DNA from: Planococcus donghaensis MPA1U2
Lineage (GTDB): Bacteria; Bacillota; Bacilli; Bacillales_A; Planococcaceae
Length of the DNA: 64,000 nucleotides
NCBI RefSeq assembly: GCF_000189395.1
Contig: NZ_AEPB01000019.1
Location: forward strand, 41,173-105,172
Direction: 5' to 3'
Made by a program: the position numbers and the translations under genes. Positions 8,803 to 17,937 of this stretch are shown here, in pieces (position 1 is the stretch's first letter; each line of letters opens with the position of its first letter). The notes under the pieces are model-generated. The model saw only the letters and a program-made list of their open reading frames with translations. It searched no databases and had not been told where the DNA came from.

Positions 8803-11800
8803 ATGAAAATAAGTGATTTTTCCATAAAACGGCCTGTCTTTACCATCGTCATCATGTTTTTGGTTATTATTCTAGGGATCGTATCGTTTACACGAATTCC
8901 GATTACGTTAATTCCAGAACTAAATCCACCAATAGGTGTAGTGGTAACGAATTATCCAGGGGCTAGTCCTACAGAAGTAAGTGAAAAAATTACTAAGCCA
9001 TTAGAGGCGAATTTAGCAACGTTACCAGGCATAAAATCGATTCAATCGAATAGCCAAGAAGGATCGAATTTTATCCTTTTGGAATTTGACTGGTCTACAG
9101 ATATCGATGATGTTCAGCCAGATATTGCGCAAAGAATCGATCAAACGCCGATACCTGATGATTCAAATGATCCGCGCTTTTTAAAGTTTGATCCAGCCCA
9201 ATTCCCGATTTTGCAATTGTCTTTGCGTTCGAGTAATCCAGATGCAGACGTCCGCGTAATTGCAGACGAATTGGAAACAGAACTCCGTCAAACAGAAGGA
9301 GTTGCAAGTGTAAACATTTCAGGTTCTTTAATAGAAGAAATTCAAATTGAATTAGATCAAGCTGCACTTGAAGAACGTGGCTTGCAACAATCAGATGTTG
9401 TGCAACTTATCCAGGCAAACAACATTTCCCTTCCAGGAGAACCCATTGAAACAGAAGATGGTCGTAACTTAACAACACGTATCATCAGTACGTTAACAAG
9501 TGTAGAAGAAATCCGGAATTTAGTTTTAACGATTGATCCATTAGAAGGCGACAACATAACAATTGATGATGTTGCGAATGTGGAAATTAGTGAACGTCAA
9601 AGTAGTAGTGAAACAAGAACGAACGAAGAACCTGCTGTATTGTTGTCAGCTCTGCAAGAGTCTCAAGCAAATACAGCAGATGTTTCAGATGCTTTTCAGA
9701 AGCGACTTGATGAACTTTTGAGTGAAGATCGTTTTGAAGGCGTAAAAGCAGATATTTTATTTGACCAAGGTGATTATGTCAAATTAGCCATTGGCAATAT
9801 TGGCCAGACTTTAGTTTTGGGTGGCATCTTTGCGATGCTTGTTCTTTTCTATTTCTTACGAGGTATTAAAAGTCCAATCATTATTGGTGTTGCGATTCCG
9901 TATTCAGTTATTGTGACGTTTGTTCTTATGTTTTTTGCAGATTTTGCTTTAAATATTTTAACCTTAGGTGCATTAGCATTAGGAATCGGTATGCTTGTAG
10001 ATAATGCTATCGTCGTTATTGAAAATATTGAGCGGCATTTAGCAATGGGCAAAAATGCTAAAAAAGCAGCATCGGAAGGTGCAAAAGAAGTTTCAGGTGC
10101 GATTATCGCATCTACGCTTACGACCGTAGCTGTTTTTATCCCGGTTATTTTCATATCAGGGTTAATCGGAGAGATTTTCTTTGAATTTGCCTTAACGATA
10201 TCGTTTAGTCTATTTGCTTCTTTAGCCGTTGCCTTAACTGTTATTCCAATGATGGCTTCGAGAATGCTCGGTAAACCGGGGAGTAAGCCAAAAGTTCAAA
10301 AAGACACGTCAAGAAGCGTCAAAGCTTTTGAAGGCTCTGTTATTTGGGCGCTACGAAATCGCATTGTAGTTTTATTTACAGCGTTCGTATTATTAATCGT
10401 TGGCGCTTTTGGTGTAATGCAAGTAGGAACAGAGTTTATACCAGCTACAGATGAAGGATTTGTTAGCGTTTCGGTTGAACTTGAAAATGGTTCTTCTAGA
10501 ACAGCAACTAACGAAGTAGTCGACTTGATAGAAGATGAACTAAAACAAGAAGAAGATGTGGATGTATACGTAAGTTTGATAGGTTCAACGCAACAAGGCC
10601 AAGCACAAGGCTCTGCACAAGCGAACGTTGCTGAAATATATGTCAAATTAGTAAGCTTGGCAGATCGTGATCGTTCCATTTTCGACTTTGTAGATGATGT
10701 CCAGCCGCGAATTCGGGAAACTGTTGGAGATCGCGCATTAGTTAGCTTTAACTTGCAAACAGCTGCAGGTTCATCGCCAAACAATTTGTCATTTACCGTG
10801 ACGGATACAAATCGTTCACGGCTAGACAAAGCAGTTGCTGACATTGAAGAAGCTTTAATAAAACTTCCAGAAGTAACAGAACTTACAAATGACCGTCAAG
10901 AAACCATCGATGAAATTCAAATGACAATTAATCGCGAAGCAGCAACTGAATATGGTTTACCACCGGTTCAGATAGCTCAAGCAGTTAACAACATCACACG
11001 AGGCGTTTTAGCAAGTCAAGTATTGACGGAAGATGATGAAGTTCTCAGTGTCTACGTAGCTTATGAAGAAGGAGAACGAAACAGCCTTGAAAAGCTTCGT
11101 ACTTTATCTCTTCGAACACCTGCGGGGGAATTTGTTGAGCTTCAGGAATTGGCGGATATTGAAGTCGCGCAAGGGCCTGTTAGTATTCAACGAGTAGATC
11201 AAGCAGATAGTGTATCGTTTACTTTGCAGCATCAATCGAGTATTACGCTTGGTGATATGTCTGACCAAGTAGATGCAGAACTCGAGGCGTTAAATTTAGA
11301 TGACAATACATTAGTTTCATTTGGTGGAGACCGTGAACTACTCGATAACTCCATTAATGACATGTCTTTGGCAGTCTTACTAGCAATTGTGCTTGTGTAT
11401 ATTGCCATGGCTGCACAATTTGAATCTTTTAAATACCCACTTGTTATTATGTTCACTGTCCCGTTAATGGCGATTGGTGTAGCAATTGCGTTATTTATTA
11501 CTCAAACTCCAGTCAGCATTACCGCTGTGATTGGGTTGCTCGTTCTAGTCGGTATAGTTGTAAACAATGGGATTGTCTTGGTGGATTACATTAATCAGCG
11601 GAAAGAAGATGGCATGGGTTCTTATGATGCTATTGTCACTTCGGTTCATGATCGCCGCCGTCCAATTTTAATGACAGCTTTAACAACCATCCTTGGATTA
11701 TTGCCTTTAGCGATCGGTATTGGAGAAGGCACTGAAATCAATCAGCCAATGGGAATTACAGTAATTGGTGGACTGATTAGTGCAACTTTGTTGTCACTTT

Positions 11801-11862
11801 ATGTGGTTCCAATTGTTTATAGTTTATTGGATCGGCAAACAAGAAGAATGAATAAAAAGTAA
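8803..11862 (+). CDS. RND family efflux transporter (AcrB/SwrC-like)
   Basis: Inner-membrane proton-driven exporter of 1019 residues with the standard RND layout: an N-terminal membrane segment (TIVIMFLVIILGIVSF), a large extracytoplasmic loop, a 6-segment bundle, a second large loop and a final bundle. The first repeat carries GASPTEVSE and GIGMLVDNAIVVIENIERH. AcrB has two adjacent aspartates at the proton-relay position, and here the second is Asn, which I believe is common in Gram-positive SwrC-type proteins. No membrane-fusion partner gene is adjacent. Substrates (surfactant, antimicrobials or lipids) are unknown. The ATG at 8803 is preferred because GAGAGGG lies 10 bases upstream; the alternative TTG at 8794 is too close. 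Confidence 0.93.
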   Translation: MKISDFSIKRPVFTIVIMFLVIILGIVSFTRIPITLIPELNPPIGVVVTNYPGASPTEVSEKITKPLEANLATLPGIKSIQSNSQEGSNFILLEFDWSTDIDDVQPDIAQRIDQTPIPDDSNDPRFLKFDPAQFPILQLSLRSSNPDADVRVIADELETELRQTEGVASVNISGSLIEEIQIELDQAALEERGLQQSDVVQLIQANNISLPGEPIETEDGRNLTTRIISTLTSVEEIRNLVLTIDPLEGDNITIDDVANVEISERQSSSETRTNEEPAVLLSALQESQANTADVSDAFQKRLDELLSEDRFEGVKADILFDQGDYVKLAIGNIGQTLVLGGIFAMLVLFYFLRGIKSPIIIGVAIPYSVIVTFVLMFFADFALNILTLGALALGIGMLVDNAIVVIENIERHLAMGKNAKKAASEGAKEVSGAIIASTLTTVAVFIPVIFISGLIGEIFFEFALTISFSLFASLAVALTVIPMMASRMLGKPGSKPKVQKDTSRSVKAFEGSVIWALRNRIVVLFTAFVLLIVGAFGVMQVGTEFIPATDEGFVSVSVELENGSSRTATNEVVDLIEDELKQEEDVDVYVSLIGSTQQGQAQGSAQANVAEIYVKLVSLADRDRSIFDFVDDVQPRIRETVGDRALVSFNLQTAAGSSPNNLSFTVTDTNRSRLDKAVADIEEALIKLPEVTELTNDRQETIDEIQMTINREAATEYGLPPVQIAQAVNNITRGVLASQVLTEDDEVLSVYVAYEEGERNSLEKLRTLSLRTPAGEFVELQELADIEVAQGPVSIQRVDQADSVSFTLQHQSSITLGDMSDQVDAELEALNLDDNTLVSFGGDRELLDNSINDMSLAVLLAIVLVYIAMAAQFESFKYPLVIMFTVPLMAIGVAIALFITQTPVSITAVIGLLVLVGIVVNNGIVLVDYINQRKEDGMGSYDAIVTSVHDRRRPILMTALTTILGLLPLAIGIGEGTEINQPMGITVIGGLISATLLSLYVVPIVYSLLDRQTRRMNKK

Positions 11863-11884
11863 GCCTTCGGGTTTACTTTTTTCT
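11855..11884 (+). terminator. Intrinsic terminator overlapping the RND stop codon
   Basis: Stem AAAAGTAAGCC / GGTTTACTTTT with a TTCG tetraloop, followed by T residues. The TAA stop codon (11860-11862) is inside the 5' arm. Confidence 0.8.
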
Positions 11885-11938
11885 TTTGCTGTATATTGCC
11901 AGAAAATTTAGTATGATGAATAAAAAGGGGATGAAGTT

Positions 11939-13018
11939 ATGGAAGAAATCGTGTTTACCGGATTTCCTGGGTTTATTGCCAGTCAGCTAATATTCAAACA
12001 TGCTCATCAACACGAAATGATTTCCGCCATTATTTTGCCATCCGAACGTGAAAAAGCAGAAAAAGAAGCTAGACGGATCGAAAAAGAAACCAATTGTCGT
12101 GCGATTAAGTTGATCGAAGGCGATATTACTCAGGCAGGATTAGCCATAAGTACCACAGACCAAGAATATCTTAAAGAAAAAACAGTGACCATTTGGCATT
12201 TAGCAGCCATTTATGATTTGGCGGTTCCAAGAGATCTCGCATGGAAAGTAAATGTGGAAGGAACCCGTCACGTTAATGATTTTGTTTCAAACTTACAAAA
12301 TGTAAAGCGGTATGTTTATTTTAGTACGGCCTATGTAGCAGGTAATAGAGAAGGCATTATTTACGAAAATGAATTAGAGCGACCAGTTGCTTTCAAAAAC
12401 TTCTATGAAGAAACCAAGTTTGAAGCAGAACTGCTTGTAGATGAACTAAAAAAGTCACTGCCAATCACCATTATCCGGCCAGGCATAGTTCGGGGACATT
12501 CAGTTACAGGTAAAACCATCAAATTTGACGGACCTTATTTTTTCCTGAATTTAATTGATCGGGTTAAAATTTTGCCGTTTATTCCGTTTGTTGGACGGTC
12601 GACATCTTATATTAATGTAGTGCCGATTGATTATATTTTAGAGGCTGCGATGTACCTCAGTAAATTAGATGCAGCAGTTGGCCAAACTGTGCATTTAACA
12701 GATCCCAATCCTCACCCTATAGAAGAGGTGTATCGAAATATGGTTCAGTTAATGACCGGGAAACAGCCAAAAGGACGTCTGCCTCATCGTTTAGCGCAAA
12801 TTTCTTTATCAGTTGGTGCGATCAGAAAAGCATTGGGTGTGGAAATCGAAACCTTGGATTATTTGACGTGGACGGCAGATTTCGATACAGAAAATGCAGA
12901 GCGCCTTCTAGAAAACAGCAATATTCAGTGTGCCGATTTTTTAGAGACAATGCCTGCGATGGTGGAGTTTTACAATGTACATAAAAATGACAAAAACTTT
13001 CAAATCCCCATACGTTAA
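11939..13018 (+). CDS. Extended SDR oxidoreductase, thioester-reductase/acyl-reductase-like
   Basis: NAD(P)-binding protein of 359 residues. The N-terminal cofactor loop is GFPGFIAS (about 8-15). HLAAIYD (about 93-99) corresponds to the structural motif of extended SDRs. The active-site YxxxK is YEETK (about 149-153), and TIIRPGIVRGHS follows it. The GFPGF start and the WKVNVEGTRHV region resemble NAD_binding_4 (male-sterility/thioester reductase) proteins, which reduce carrier-bound acyl groups or act on lipids; this is inference. No carrier or adenylation domain is fused or adjacent. The start codon follows AAAAGGGGATGA. It is probably monocistronic. Confidence 0.82.
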   Translation: MEEIVFTGFPGFIASQLIFKHAHQHEMISAIILPSEREKAEKEARRIEKETNCRAIKLIEGDITQAGLAISTTDQEYLKEKTVTIWHLAAIYDLAVPRDLAWKVNVEGTRHVNDFVSNLQNVKRYVYFSTAYVAGNREGIIYENELERPVAFKNFYEETKFEAELLVDELKKSLPITIIRPGIVRGHSVTGKTIKFDGPYFFLNLIDRVKILPFIPFVGRSTSYINVVPIDYILEAAMYLSKLDAAVGQTVHLTDPNPHPIEEVYRNMVQLMTGKQPKGRLPHRLAQISLSVGAIRKALGVEIETLDYLTWTADFDTENAERLLENSNIQCADFLETMPAMVEFYNVHKNDKNFQIPIR

Positions 13019-13021
13019 ACT

Positions 13022-13049
13022 ATGACATGAATTGAAAAGATGCTATACT
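13022..13049 (+). promoter_or_regulatory. SigA-type promoter for the riboswitch leader
   Basis: ATGACA (13022-13027), a 16-base spacer and TATACT (13044-13049). It lies about 30 bases ahead of the conserved riboswitch core. Confidence 0.6.
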
Positions 13050-13077
13050 AACATTACAACTCAATACACTTTGACTT

Positions 13078-13212
13078 TCAGTCAAGGGGGAGTAGCTATA
13101 GGGAAACCTATTTCACAGTCGTCAATACATGGTTAGTAGCCATCGGTTGTGATAGCAAACGAAATTTGCTTAGCGAGACCTTTGCCTTTATTTAGGCAAG
13201 GGTCTTTTTTGT
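13078..13212 (+). ncRNA. yybP-ykoY manganese riboswitch with overlapping terminator
   Basis: The leader contains the two conserved family loops: AAGGGGGAGTAGC (about 13084-13096) and GCGAGACCTTTGCC (about 13173-13186). Between them is the GTCGTCAATACA segment seen in the B. subtilis ykoY leader. The second loop strand also forms the 5' arm of a strong terminator, AGACCTTTGCC / GGCAAGGGTCT, followed by six T residues. That is the expected on-switch: Mn2+ binding holds the aptamer and prevents the terminator. It lies directly before a TerC/YkoY exporter gene, as in B. subtilis. Confidence 0.93.
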
Positions 13213-13239
13213 TGGCAAAAAACAGGAGGAGAAAGCAGA

Positions 13240-14037
13240 ATGGAAGCAGTATTATTGGAATATGCTTGGGTCTTACTCGTTTTAGTAGGACTTGAAGGGT
13301 TACTGGCTGCAGATAATGCAGTAGTAATGGCGGTAATGGTTAAACATTTACCAAAAGCACAACAGAAAAAAGCGTTATTTTACGGATTAGTAGGAGCTTT
13401 TGTTTTCCGTTTTGCAGCGTTGTTTATGATTACGCTACTCGTTAACATTTGGCAGATTCAAGCGCTTGGTGCAGCATATCTCTTGTTTATTTCGATTAAA
13501 AGTATATATGATCAACGTAAAGGCGACACAGATGAAAGTTTAGAAGGCATGGACGAAAAGCCGAAGAAAAAAGGTTCTGGCTTCTGGATGACTGTTTTGA
13601 AAGTTGAATTAGCAGATATTGCTTTTGCGATCGACTCAATGTTAGCAGCTGTAGCTTTAGCAGTTACATTGCCGCATTTAGATGTGTTTGGTATGAATGA
13701 TATCGGTGGGATTAACTCAGGTCAGTTTATGGTTATGTTAGCTGGTGGTTTAATCGGTGTTATCATCATGCGATTTGCAGCACATAAATTTGTACAATTG
13801 CTTGAAAAATACCCGCAACTTGAAACCGCAGCATTTGTGATTGTTGGATGGGTCGGGGTGAAGTTATTGGTTATGACTTTATCTCACGAAAATGTTGGCA
13901 TCTTGCCTCATGACTTCCCGCACTCTACGCCGTGGACACTGGTCTTCTGGTCTGTATTGCTTGGAATTATTGTTGTAGGTGGAATTTTAGGAGTAAAGCA
14001 AAACAAAGAACAAGCGAAAGAACACGAGGCAAAATAA
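13240..14037 (+). CDS. ykoY: TerC/YkoY family manganese exporter
   Basis: Integral membrane protein of 265 residues with about seven hydrophobic segments. It has the TerC signature repeats GLEGLLAADNAVV (about 17-29) and VELADIAFAIDSM (about 124-136), whose acidic residues bind the ion. A hydrophilic cytoplasmic linker (about 90-113) separates the two halves. B. subtilis homologues MeeF and MeeY are reported to export manganese, including for exoenzyme metallation. The manganese riboswitch immediately upstream supports the same role here. The ribosome site AGGAGGAG is strong. The gene ends in tandem hairpins. Confidence 0.93.
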   Translation: MEAVLLEYAWVLLVLVGLEGLLAADNAVVMAVMVKHLPKAQQKKALFYGLVGAFVFRFAALFMITLLVNIWQIQALGAAYLLFISIKSIYDQRKGDTDESLEGMDEKPKKKGSGFWMTVLKVELADIAFAIDSMLAAVALAVTLPHLDVFGMNDIGGINSGQFMVMLAGGLIGVIIMRFAAHKFVQLLEKYPQLETAAFVIVGWVGVKLLVMTLSHENVGILPHDFPHSTPWTLVFWSVLLGIIVVGGILGVKQNKEQAKEHEAK

Positions 14038-14040
14038 GGA

Positions 14041-14101
14041 TCTACTTGAAAAAGTAGAATCGAACAAAAGGTGCATTGAATCCAATTCAATGCACCTTTT
14101 T
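14041..14101 (+). terminator. Terminator after ykoY
   Basis: A small TCTACTT/AAGTAGA hairpin is followed by a strong one, AAAGGTGCATTGAA / TTCAATGCACCTTT (14067-14101), with trailing T residues. Confidence 0.8.
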
Positions 14102-14250
14102 CTATGGGAAAAAATAAAATAAGCTGATACGGACAAAAGAACTATATTAAAAGCGAATAATGGTAGGTAAAGAAAAACATGCCTCTTTTAAATGTTGCCG
14201 TGCAAAGTTACAATCTAATAGGTGGTGACTTTAAAAAAGGGGTGAATGGT

Positions 14251-14997
14251 GTGCTTTTAGCTTCATTAGGCTGGAAATTTGGACGAATTGAAAAACCTGA
14301 TGCTGAAACAATGGTGTTACAGGTACAAGCTGGTGATGAGCAAGCGCTGCACGATTTACTTTTTCATTACTCACCTTTTATGAAAAAAACAGCATCACAA
14401 GTATGCAAACGATTTATCGATGATCATGACGATGAATATAGTGTTGCCTTATCTGCATTTAATGAAGCTATCCATAAATTTGACCAACAGAACAATGCAT
14501 CTTTTTTAACATTTGCTCACATGGTTATTCGTAGACGAATTATCGATTTTATTCGAAAAGAAAGCAGACGCGATGAATTTAGCCATGATTTTATGCCGGC
14601 ATCTGAAACAGAAGAGCATAATGGCATCGCAGACCATGCCGCAAAAATGGCTTATAGTAGCGAACAGGAAAACCAAAAAAGAAGCGAAGAAATAACGCGT
14701 TTTGAAGAGATGTTGCAGGAATTTGATTTGTCGTTCCAAATATTAGTCAAAGTTTCTCCTGCTCATGTAGATGCAAGGATTACTGCGATTCAAATCGCCC
14801 AGTTAGTAGCGGAAACAGATGAGTATAAACAATATTTACTCGACAAGAAAAAATTGCCGATTAAAGATATTGAAAAGCTCGTAAAGGTGTCTCGTAAAAC
14901 AATTGAACGCAATCGAAAGTATATAATTGCAATGGCTTTATTGCAGATGAGTGATTTGTATTTCTTGAAAGACTATTTGAAAGGGCGGTTAAACTGA
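14251..14997 (+). CDS. sigI: RNA polymerase sigma factor SigI
   Basis: Alternative sigma factor of 248 residues; B. subtilis SigI has 251. The sigma-2 region is around FDQQNNASFLTFAHMVIRRR and RIIDFIRKESRRDEF. The C-terminal SigI-specific DNA-binding part has LPIKDIEKLVKVSRKTIERNRKYI. I chose GTG 14251 because AAAAGGGG stands 8 bases upstream and the product then matches the family length; the frame stays open back to 14179. The gene overlaps rsgI by one base (TGATG), so sigma and anti-sigma are translationally coupled. In B. subtilis SigI responds to heat and envelope stress and controls mreBH and lytE. Confidence 0.93.
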   Translation: MLLASLGWKFGRIEKPDAETMVLQVQAGDEQALHDLLFHYSPFMKKTASQVCKRFIDDHDDEYSVALSAFNEAIHKFDQQNNASFLTFAHMVIRRRIIDFIRKESRRDEFSHDFMPASETEEHNGIADHAAKMAYSSEQENQKRSEEITRFEEMLQEFDLSFQILVKVSPAHVDARITAIQIAQLVAETDEYKQYLLDKKKLPIKDIEKLVKVSRKTIERNRKYIIAMALLQMSDLYFLKDYLKGRLN

Positions 14998-16295
14998 TGC
15001 GCAAACAGTCCGGAATTTGCATAAAATCAAAAAAAGATCGCTCTATATTTTTAATGAAGAATGGTCAATTTGTAAAAGGGGCTCCTGTAGGAAATCCTTT
15101 AAAAGGAGAAGAAGCTCTGTTTTATCCAGTTGAAAAAAAGCCAGCTATTCGCATGTTGCCAACAATGGCTCCTGTAACAGCTGCTATTGCTGCAATTGTT
15201 TTGTTTATGTCTGCATTAATATTCCCTACTGAAGAAGCATACGGCTATGTTCAAGTGCAAATTAATCCAGGGATTGAGCTTGGGATAGACGAGGATTATA
15301 AAGTGGTATCGGTGCGCGAACTAAATAGCGATGGTCATGAATTGATTCATCAGTTAGGCGACTTTAAGAATGACTCCTTACTTACTGTTTTAGAACGCGT
15401 GCTTGAGTTGGCAGTAACGGACCAAACGAGAGATGTCACAATAACCGCAGTTGGAGAAGAAGAGAGTATAGTTGACCCATCCATTAAAGAAGTTATATTG
15501 GCGCTTTCTCTAGAAGTTGAAAATGATCAAGTGGCCATTCAAATGAAACAAGCTACAAAAGAACAATGGCGGGATGCGAAAAAAGAGCAAGTGCCTGTTG
15601 GCCAAATGATTGAAAAAGCGGTGACAGTAAAAAATCAGGTGAAACCTAAAGAACAATTATTAGAGCAAGAAAAGTTGCCAGTTCCTGCACTGCAAGTGAA
15701 AGAACAAAATACTACAAAAGAAAAGAACAGCGTGAAAAAAACAAAAGAAAAGACCCAAAAACTTAAAGAAACATCCAATCTTCCCAAAGAGAAGAAAGAG
15801 GATAAATTACCAAAAGAAAAACAGCAACAAAAAACACCAAAACAGAAGAATGACAAAAAAGAGTCCTCAACCAATTCAGAAAATACACCGTCAGTAACAC
15901 CACAGAAAAAAGTAGAACCAACAAAGGAGAAACCAAAAGACAAGCTCCTTAAGAAAGAAGAAATAAAAGTAGAGAAACAAGAAAAAGAAACTGAGAAACA
16001 AGAAGAAAAGATAGAGGAAAAAGAAAAGCAGACAGAGAAAAAGACAGAGAAAAAGACAGAGAAAAAGACAGAGAAAAAGACAGAGAAAAAGATAGAGATT
16101 AAGACAGAGAAAAAGATAGAGATTAAGACAGAGAAAAAGATAGAGATTAAGACAGAGAAAAACAGCAAAGGTGAAAAAAAAGAAAAGCTGAAAAATGACT
16201 CTGTTGTAGAAATTCCATCAACTAACAAAGAAGAAAAGCACACTAAAGATAAAAAGGATGAAAAAAATCAAAAAAGTAAAAGCGAAGAAAAGTAG
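14997..16295 (+). CDS. rsgI: Anti-sigma-I factor RsgI with Lys/Glu-rich tail
   Basis: Membrane-spanning anti-sigma factor of 432 residues. A cytoplasmic SigI-binding domain (about 1-50) is followed by one membrane segment (about 58-77, TAAIAAIVLFMSALIF). An extracytoplasmic domain with VQINPGIELGIDEDYKVVSV is the conserved RsgI periplasmic core. From about residue 200 to the end the chain is almost entirely Lys, Glu, Thr, Gln and Ser. It includes five KTEK units and three KIEIKTEK units encoded by perfect DNA repeats. The tail has no recognisable carbohydrate-binding module, unlike clostridial RsgI proteins. It probably extends into or across the cell wall, which is inference. Length likely varies among strains. 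Confidence 0.92.
   Translation: MRKQSGICIKSKKDRSIFLMKNGQFVKGAPVGNPLKGEEALFYPVEKKPAIRMLPTMAPVTAAIAAIVLFMSALIFPTEEAYGYVQVQINPGIELGIDEDYKVVSVRELNSDGHELIHQLGDFKNDSLLTVLERVLELAVTDQTRDVTITAVGEEESIVDPSIKEVILALSLEVENDQVAIQMKQATKEQWRDAKKEQVPVGQMIEKAVTVKNQVKPKEQLLEQEKLPVPALQVKEQNTTKEKNSVKKTKEKTQKLKETSNLPKEKKEDKLPKEKQQQKTPKQKNDKKESSTNSENTPSVTPQKKVEPTKEKPKDKLLKKEEIKVEKQEKETEKQEEKIEEKEKQTEKKTEKKTEKKTEKKTEKKIEIKTEKKIEIKTEKKIEIKTEKNSKGEKKEKLKNDSVVEIPSTNKEEKHTKDKKDEKNQKSKSEEK
16031..16160 (+). repeat. Minisatellite inside rsgI
   Basis: About five head-to-tail copies of the 12-mer GACAGAGAAAAA are followed by three copies of a 24-mer (GATAGAGATTAA plus the 12-mer). The unit lengths are multiples of three, so copy-number changes keep the reading frame. 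Confidence 0.9.
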
Positions 16296-16399
16296 GTACA
16301 AATAGCGTAAACGACAATGTTTCGATAATACCGAAAGAGTAAAAAAAGTGCGGATTTTACGCTAAGATCTATCAATAAAAAGTCTCTAATAAAGCATAA

Positions 16400-16456
16400 A
16401 AAAGAGAAAACGAAAATCTATGATAAATAGATTTTCGATTTCTCTTTCTTTTTGTC
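16400..16456 (+). terminator. Terminator after sigI-rsgI
   Basis: Perfect arm CGAAAATCTAT / ATAGATTTTCG, extended outside by AAAGAGAA / TTCTCTTT with a short bulge, then a T-rich run. Confidence 0.8.
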
Positions 16457-16510
16457 AATTCTTTTCATAGAATGAGGAGAGAGTATAACGTTGAAGGGAA
16501 TCCATGTCTT

Positions 16511-17860
16511 ATGAATAAATCATTTCAAAAAGTGCGAAATTTAACACCTGCACAGGCAATTGTTTCGTATTATTTTGTGGCAATTGCTTTTTCCTTCTTG
16601 TTACTAAGGTTACCAAACGTCCATAAACCAGGGATGACCATTCCTTTAATCGACAGTTTGTTTACTGCAGTAAGTGCAGTAAGTGTTACAGGATTAACCG
16701 TTATTAATGTTGTTGATACGTATACGGTTTTTGGTATCCTCGTGCTAATGACTATTTTGCAGCTAGGTGGCATTGGAATAATGTCGATTGGTACATTTAT
16801 CTGGCTTCTCTTTGGTAAGCGTATCGGATTGCGGGAGCGTCAGTTAATCATGGTTGATCATAACCAGTCGAGCATGTCAGGTGTCGTCAAACTAATACGA
16901 GAAATTGTGAAAATTATGTTGTTGATAGAAGCGGTTGGGGCATTGGTTCTAACCATTTACTTTACTCAGTATTTCCCCACGTTTCAAGAAGCATTGCTTC
17001 ATGGTGTCTTTGGTTCAATAACAGCTACGACTAATGGAGGCTTTGATATTACGGGTGAATCATTAGTGCCATATTTTAATGATTATTTTGTTCAGATTAT
17101 AAATATGATTCTTATCATTTTAGGGGCTATTGGATTTCCTGTTTTAATCGAAGTAAAAGAATTTATCTCCAATAAACAAAAATACTTCCGTTTTTCTTTG
17201 TTTACAAAAATCACGACAAGCATTTTTGCGATTTTACTAGCGGTTGGGGCTATCGGTATCTTTCTATTAGAATCGGTAAAAGCGTTTAAAGGAATGGCTT
17301 GGCATGAGTCGCTATTCGCTTCACTTTTCCATTCGGTTTCTTCGCGTTCCGGTGGCTTAGTGACAGTCGATATTACGCAGTTTAGTGATGCCACAAATGC
17401 TTTTATGAGCGCATTAATGTTTGTTGGTGCTTCTCCAAGTTCAGCAGGTGGGGGAATCCGAACTACAACTTTTGCAATTGCGATTTTATTTCTGATCAAT
17501 TTTGCGCGAGGGAAAAATACAATTCAAATATTTAATCGTGAAATTGAGTTAATTGATGTTTTTCGCTCGTTTGCGGTTATCTTTTTAGCCTTTTTCATCG
17601 TCTTTGCAGCTACATTGGCATTGCTTATCACGGAGCCTGCAGCCACAATTGTCGAAATTATATTTGAAATCACTTCTGCTTTCGGAACATGTGGGATGTC
17701 TTTAGGAATTACAAGTGACTTATCGGATATTGGGAAGGTCATCATAATGGCATTGATGTTTGTAGGACGTGTAGGATTAATCTCGTTCCTATTCACGATT
17801 GGTGGCAAAACAGACCCAACTAAATTCCATTTTCCAAAAGAACGCGTAATCATTGGATAA
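16511..17860 (+). CDS. Potassium uptake channel subunit, KtrB/TrkH family
   Basis: Membrane subunit of a Ktr-type K+ (Na+-coupled) uptake system, 449 residues, matching B. subtilis KtrB/KtrD (about 445-449). The four pore loops carry the expected glycine filter positions: VSVTGLTVI, ATTNGGFDIT, SSRSGGLVTV and SAFGTCGMSLG. I prefer ATG 16511 (AAGGGA about 11 bases upstream) because it gives family length; an in-frame start at 16472 adds 13 residues that are not typical. The cytosolic RCK partner is not adjacent, but a KtrC-like gene lies in this window at 45065. By family knowledge the pair would handle osmotic potassium uptake. Confidence 0.92.
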   Translation: MNKSFQKVRNLTPAQAIVSYYFVAIAFSFLLLRLPNVHKPGMTIPLIDSLFTAVSAVSVTGLTVINVVDTYTVFGILVLMTILQLGGIGIMSIGTFIWLLFGKRIGLRERQLIMVDHNQSSMSGVVKLIREIVKIMLLIEAVGALVLTIYFTQYFPTFQEALLHGVFGSITATTNGGFDITGESLVPYFNDYFVQIINMILIILGAIGFPVLIEVKEFISNKQKYFRFSLFTKITTSIFAILLAVGAIGIFLLESVKAFKGMAWHESLFASLFHSVSSRSGGLVTVDITQFSDATNAFMSALMFVGASPSSAGGGIRTTTFAIAILFLINFARGKNTIQIFNREIELIDVFRSFAVIFLAFFIVFAATLALLITEPAATIVEIIFEITSAFGTCGMSLGITSDLSDIGKVIIMALMFVGRVGLISFLFTIGGKTDPTKFHFPKERVIIG

Positions 17861-17937
17861 CGTTAAAAGCTGTCATTATTATAAAAAAAGACTATAATTA
17901 GTGTAATACAATTTAAGCCGTAGAAAGAGTGAGCCGA

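Noticed and set aside
10296-10844. 182-codon open frame on the minus strand
   Set aside because: It lies wholly inside and opposite the RND exporter gene, has no ribosome site and a Ser/Thr-rich composition typical of antisense reading.
16031-16160. Short regular repeats resembling an array
   Set aside because: No spacers exist and the units are coding and multiples of three, so this is not CRISPR; the same applies to 36223-36381.
15635-16243. 202-codon minus-strand frame rich in Phe, Ser and Cys
   Set aside because: It is the antisense of the repetitive Lys/Glu tail of rsgI; the lack of stops is a product of the A/G-rich repeat.
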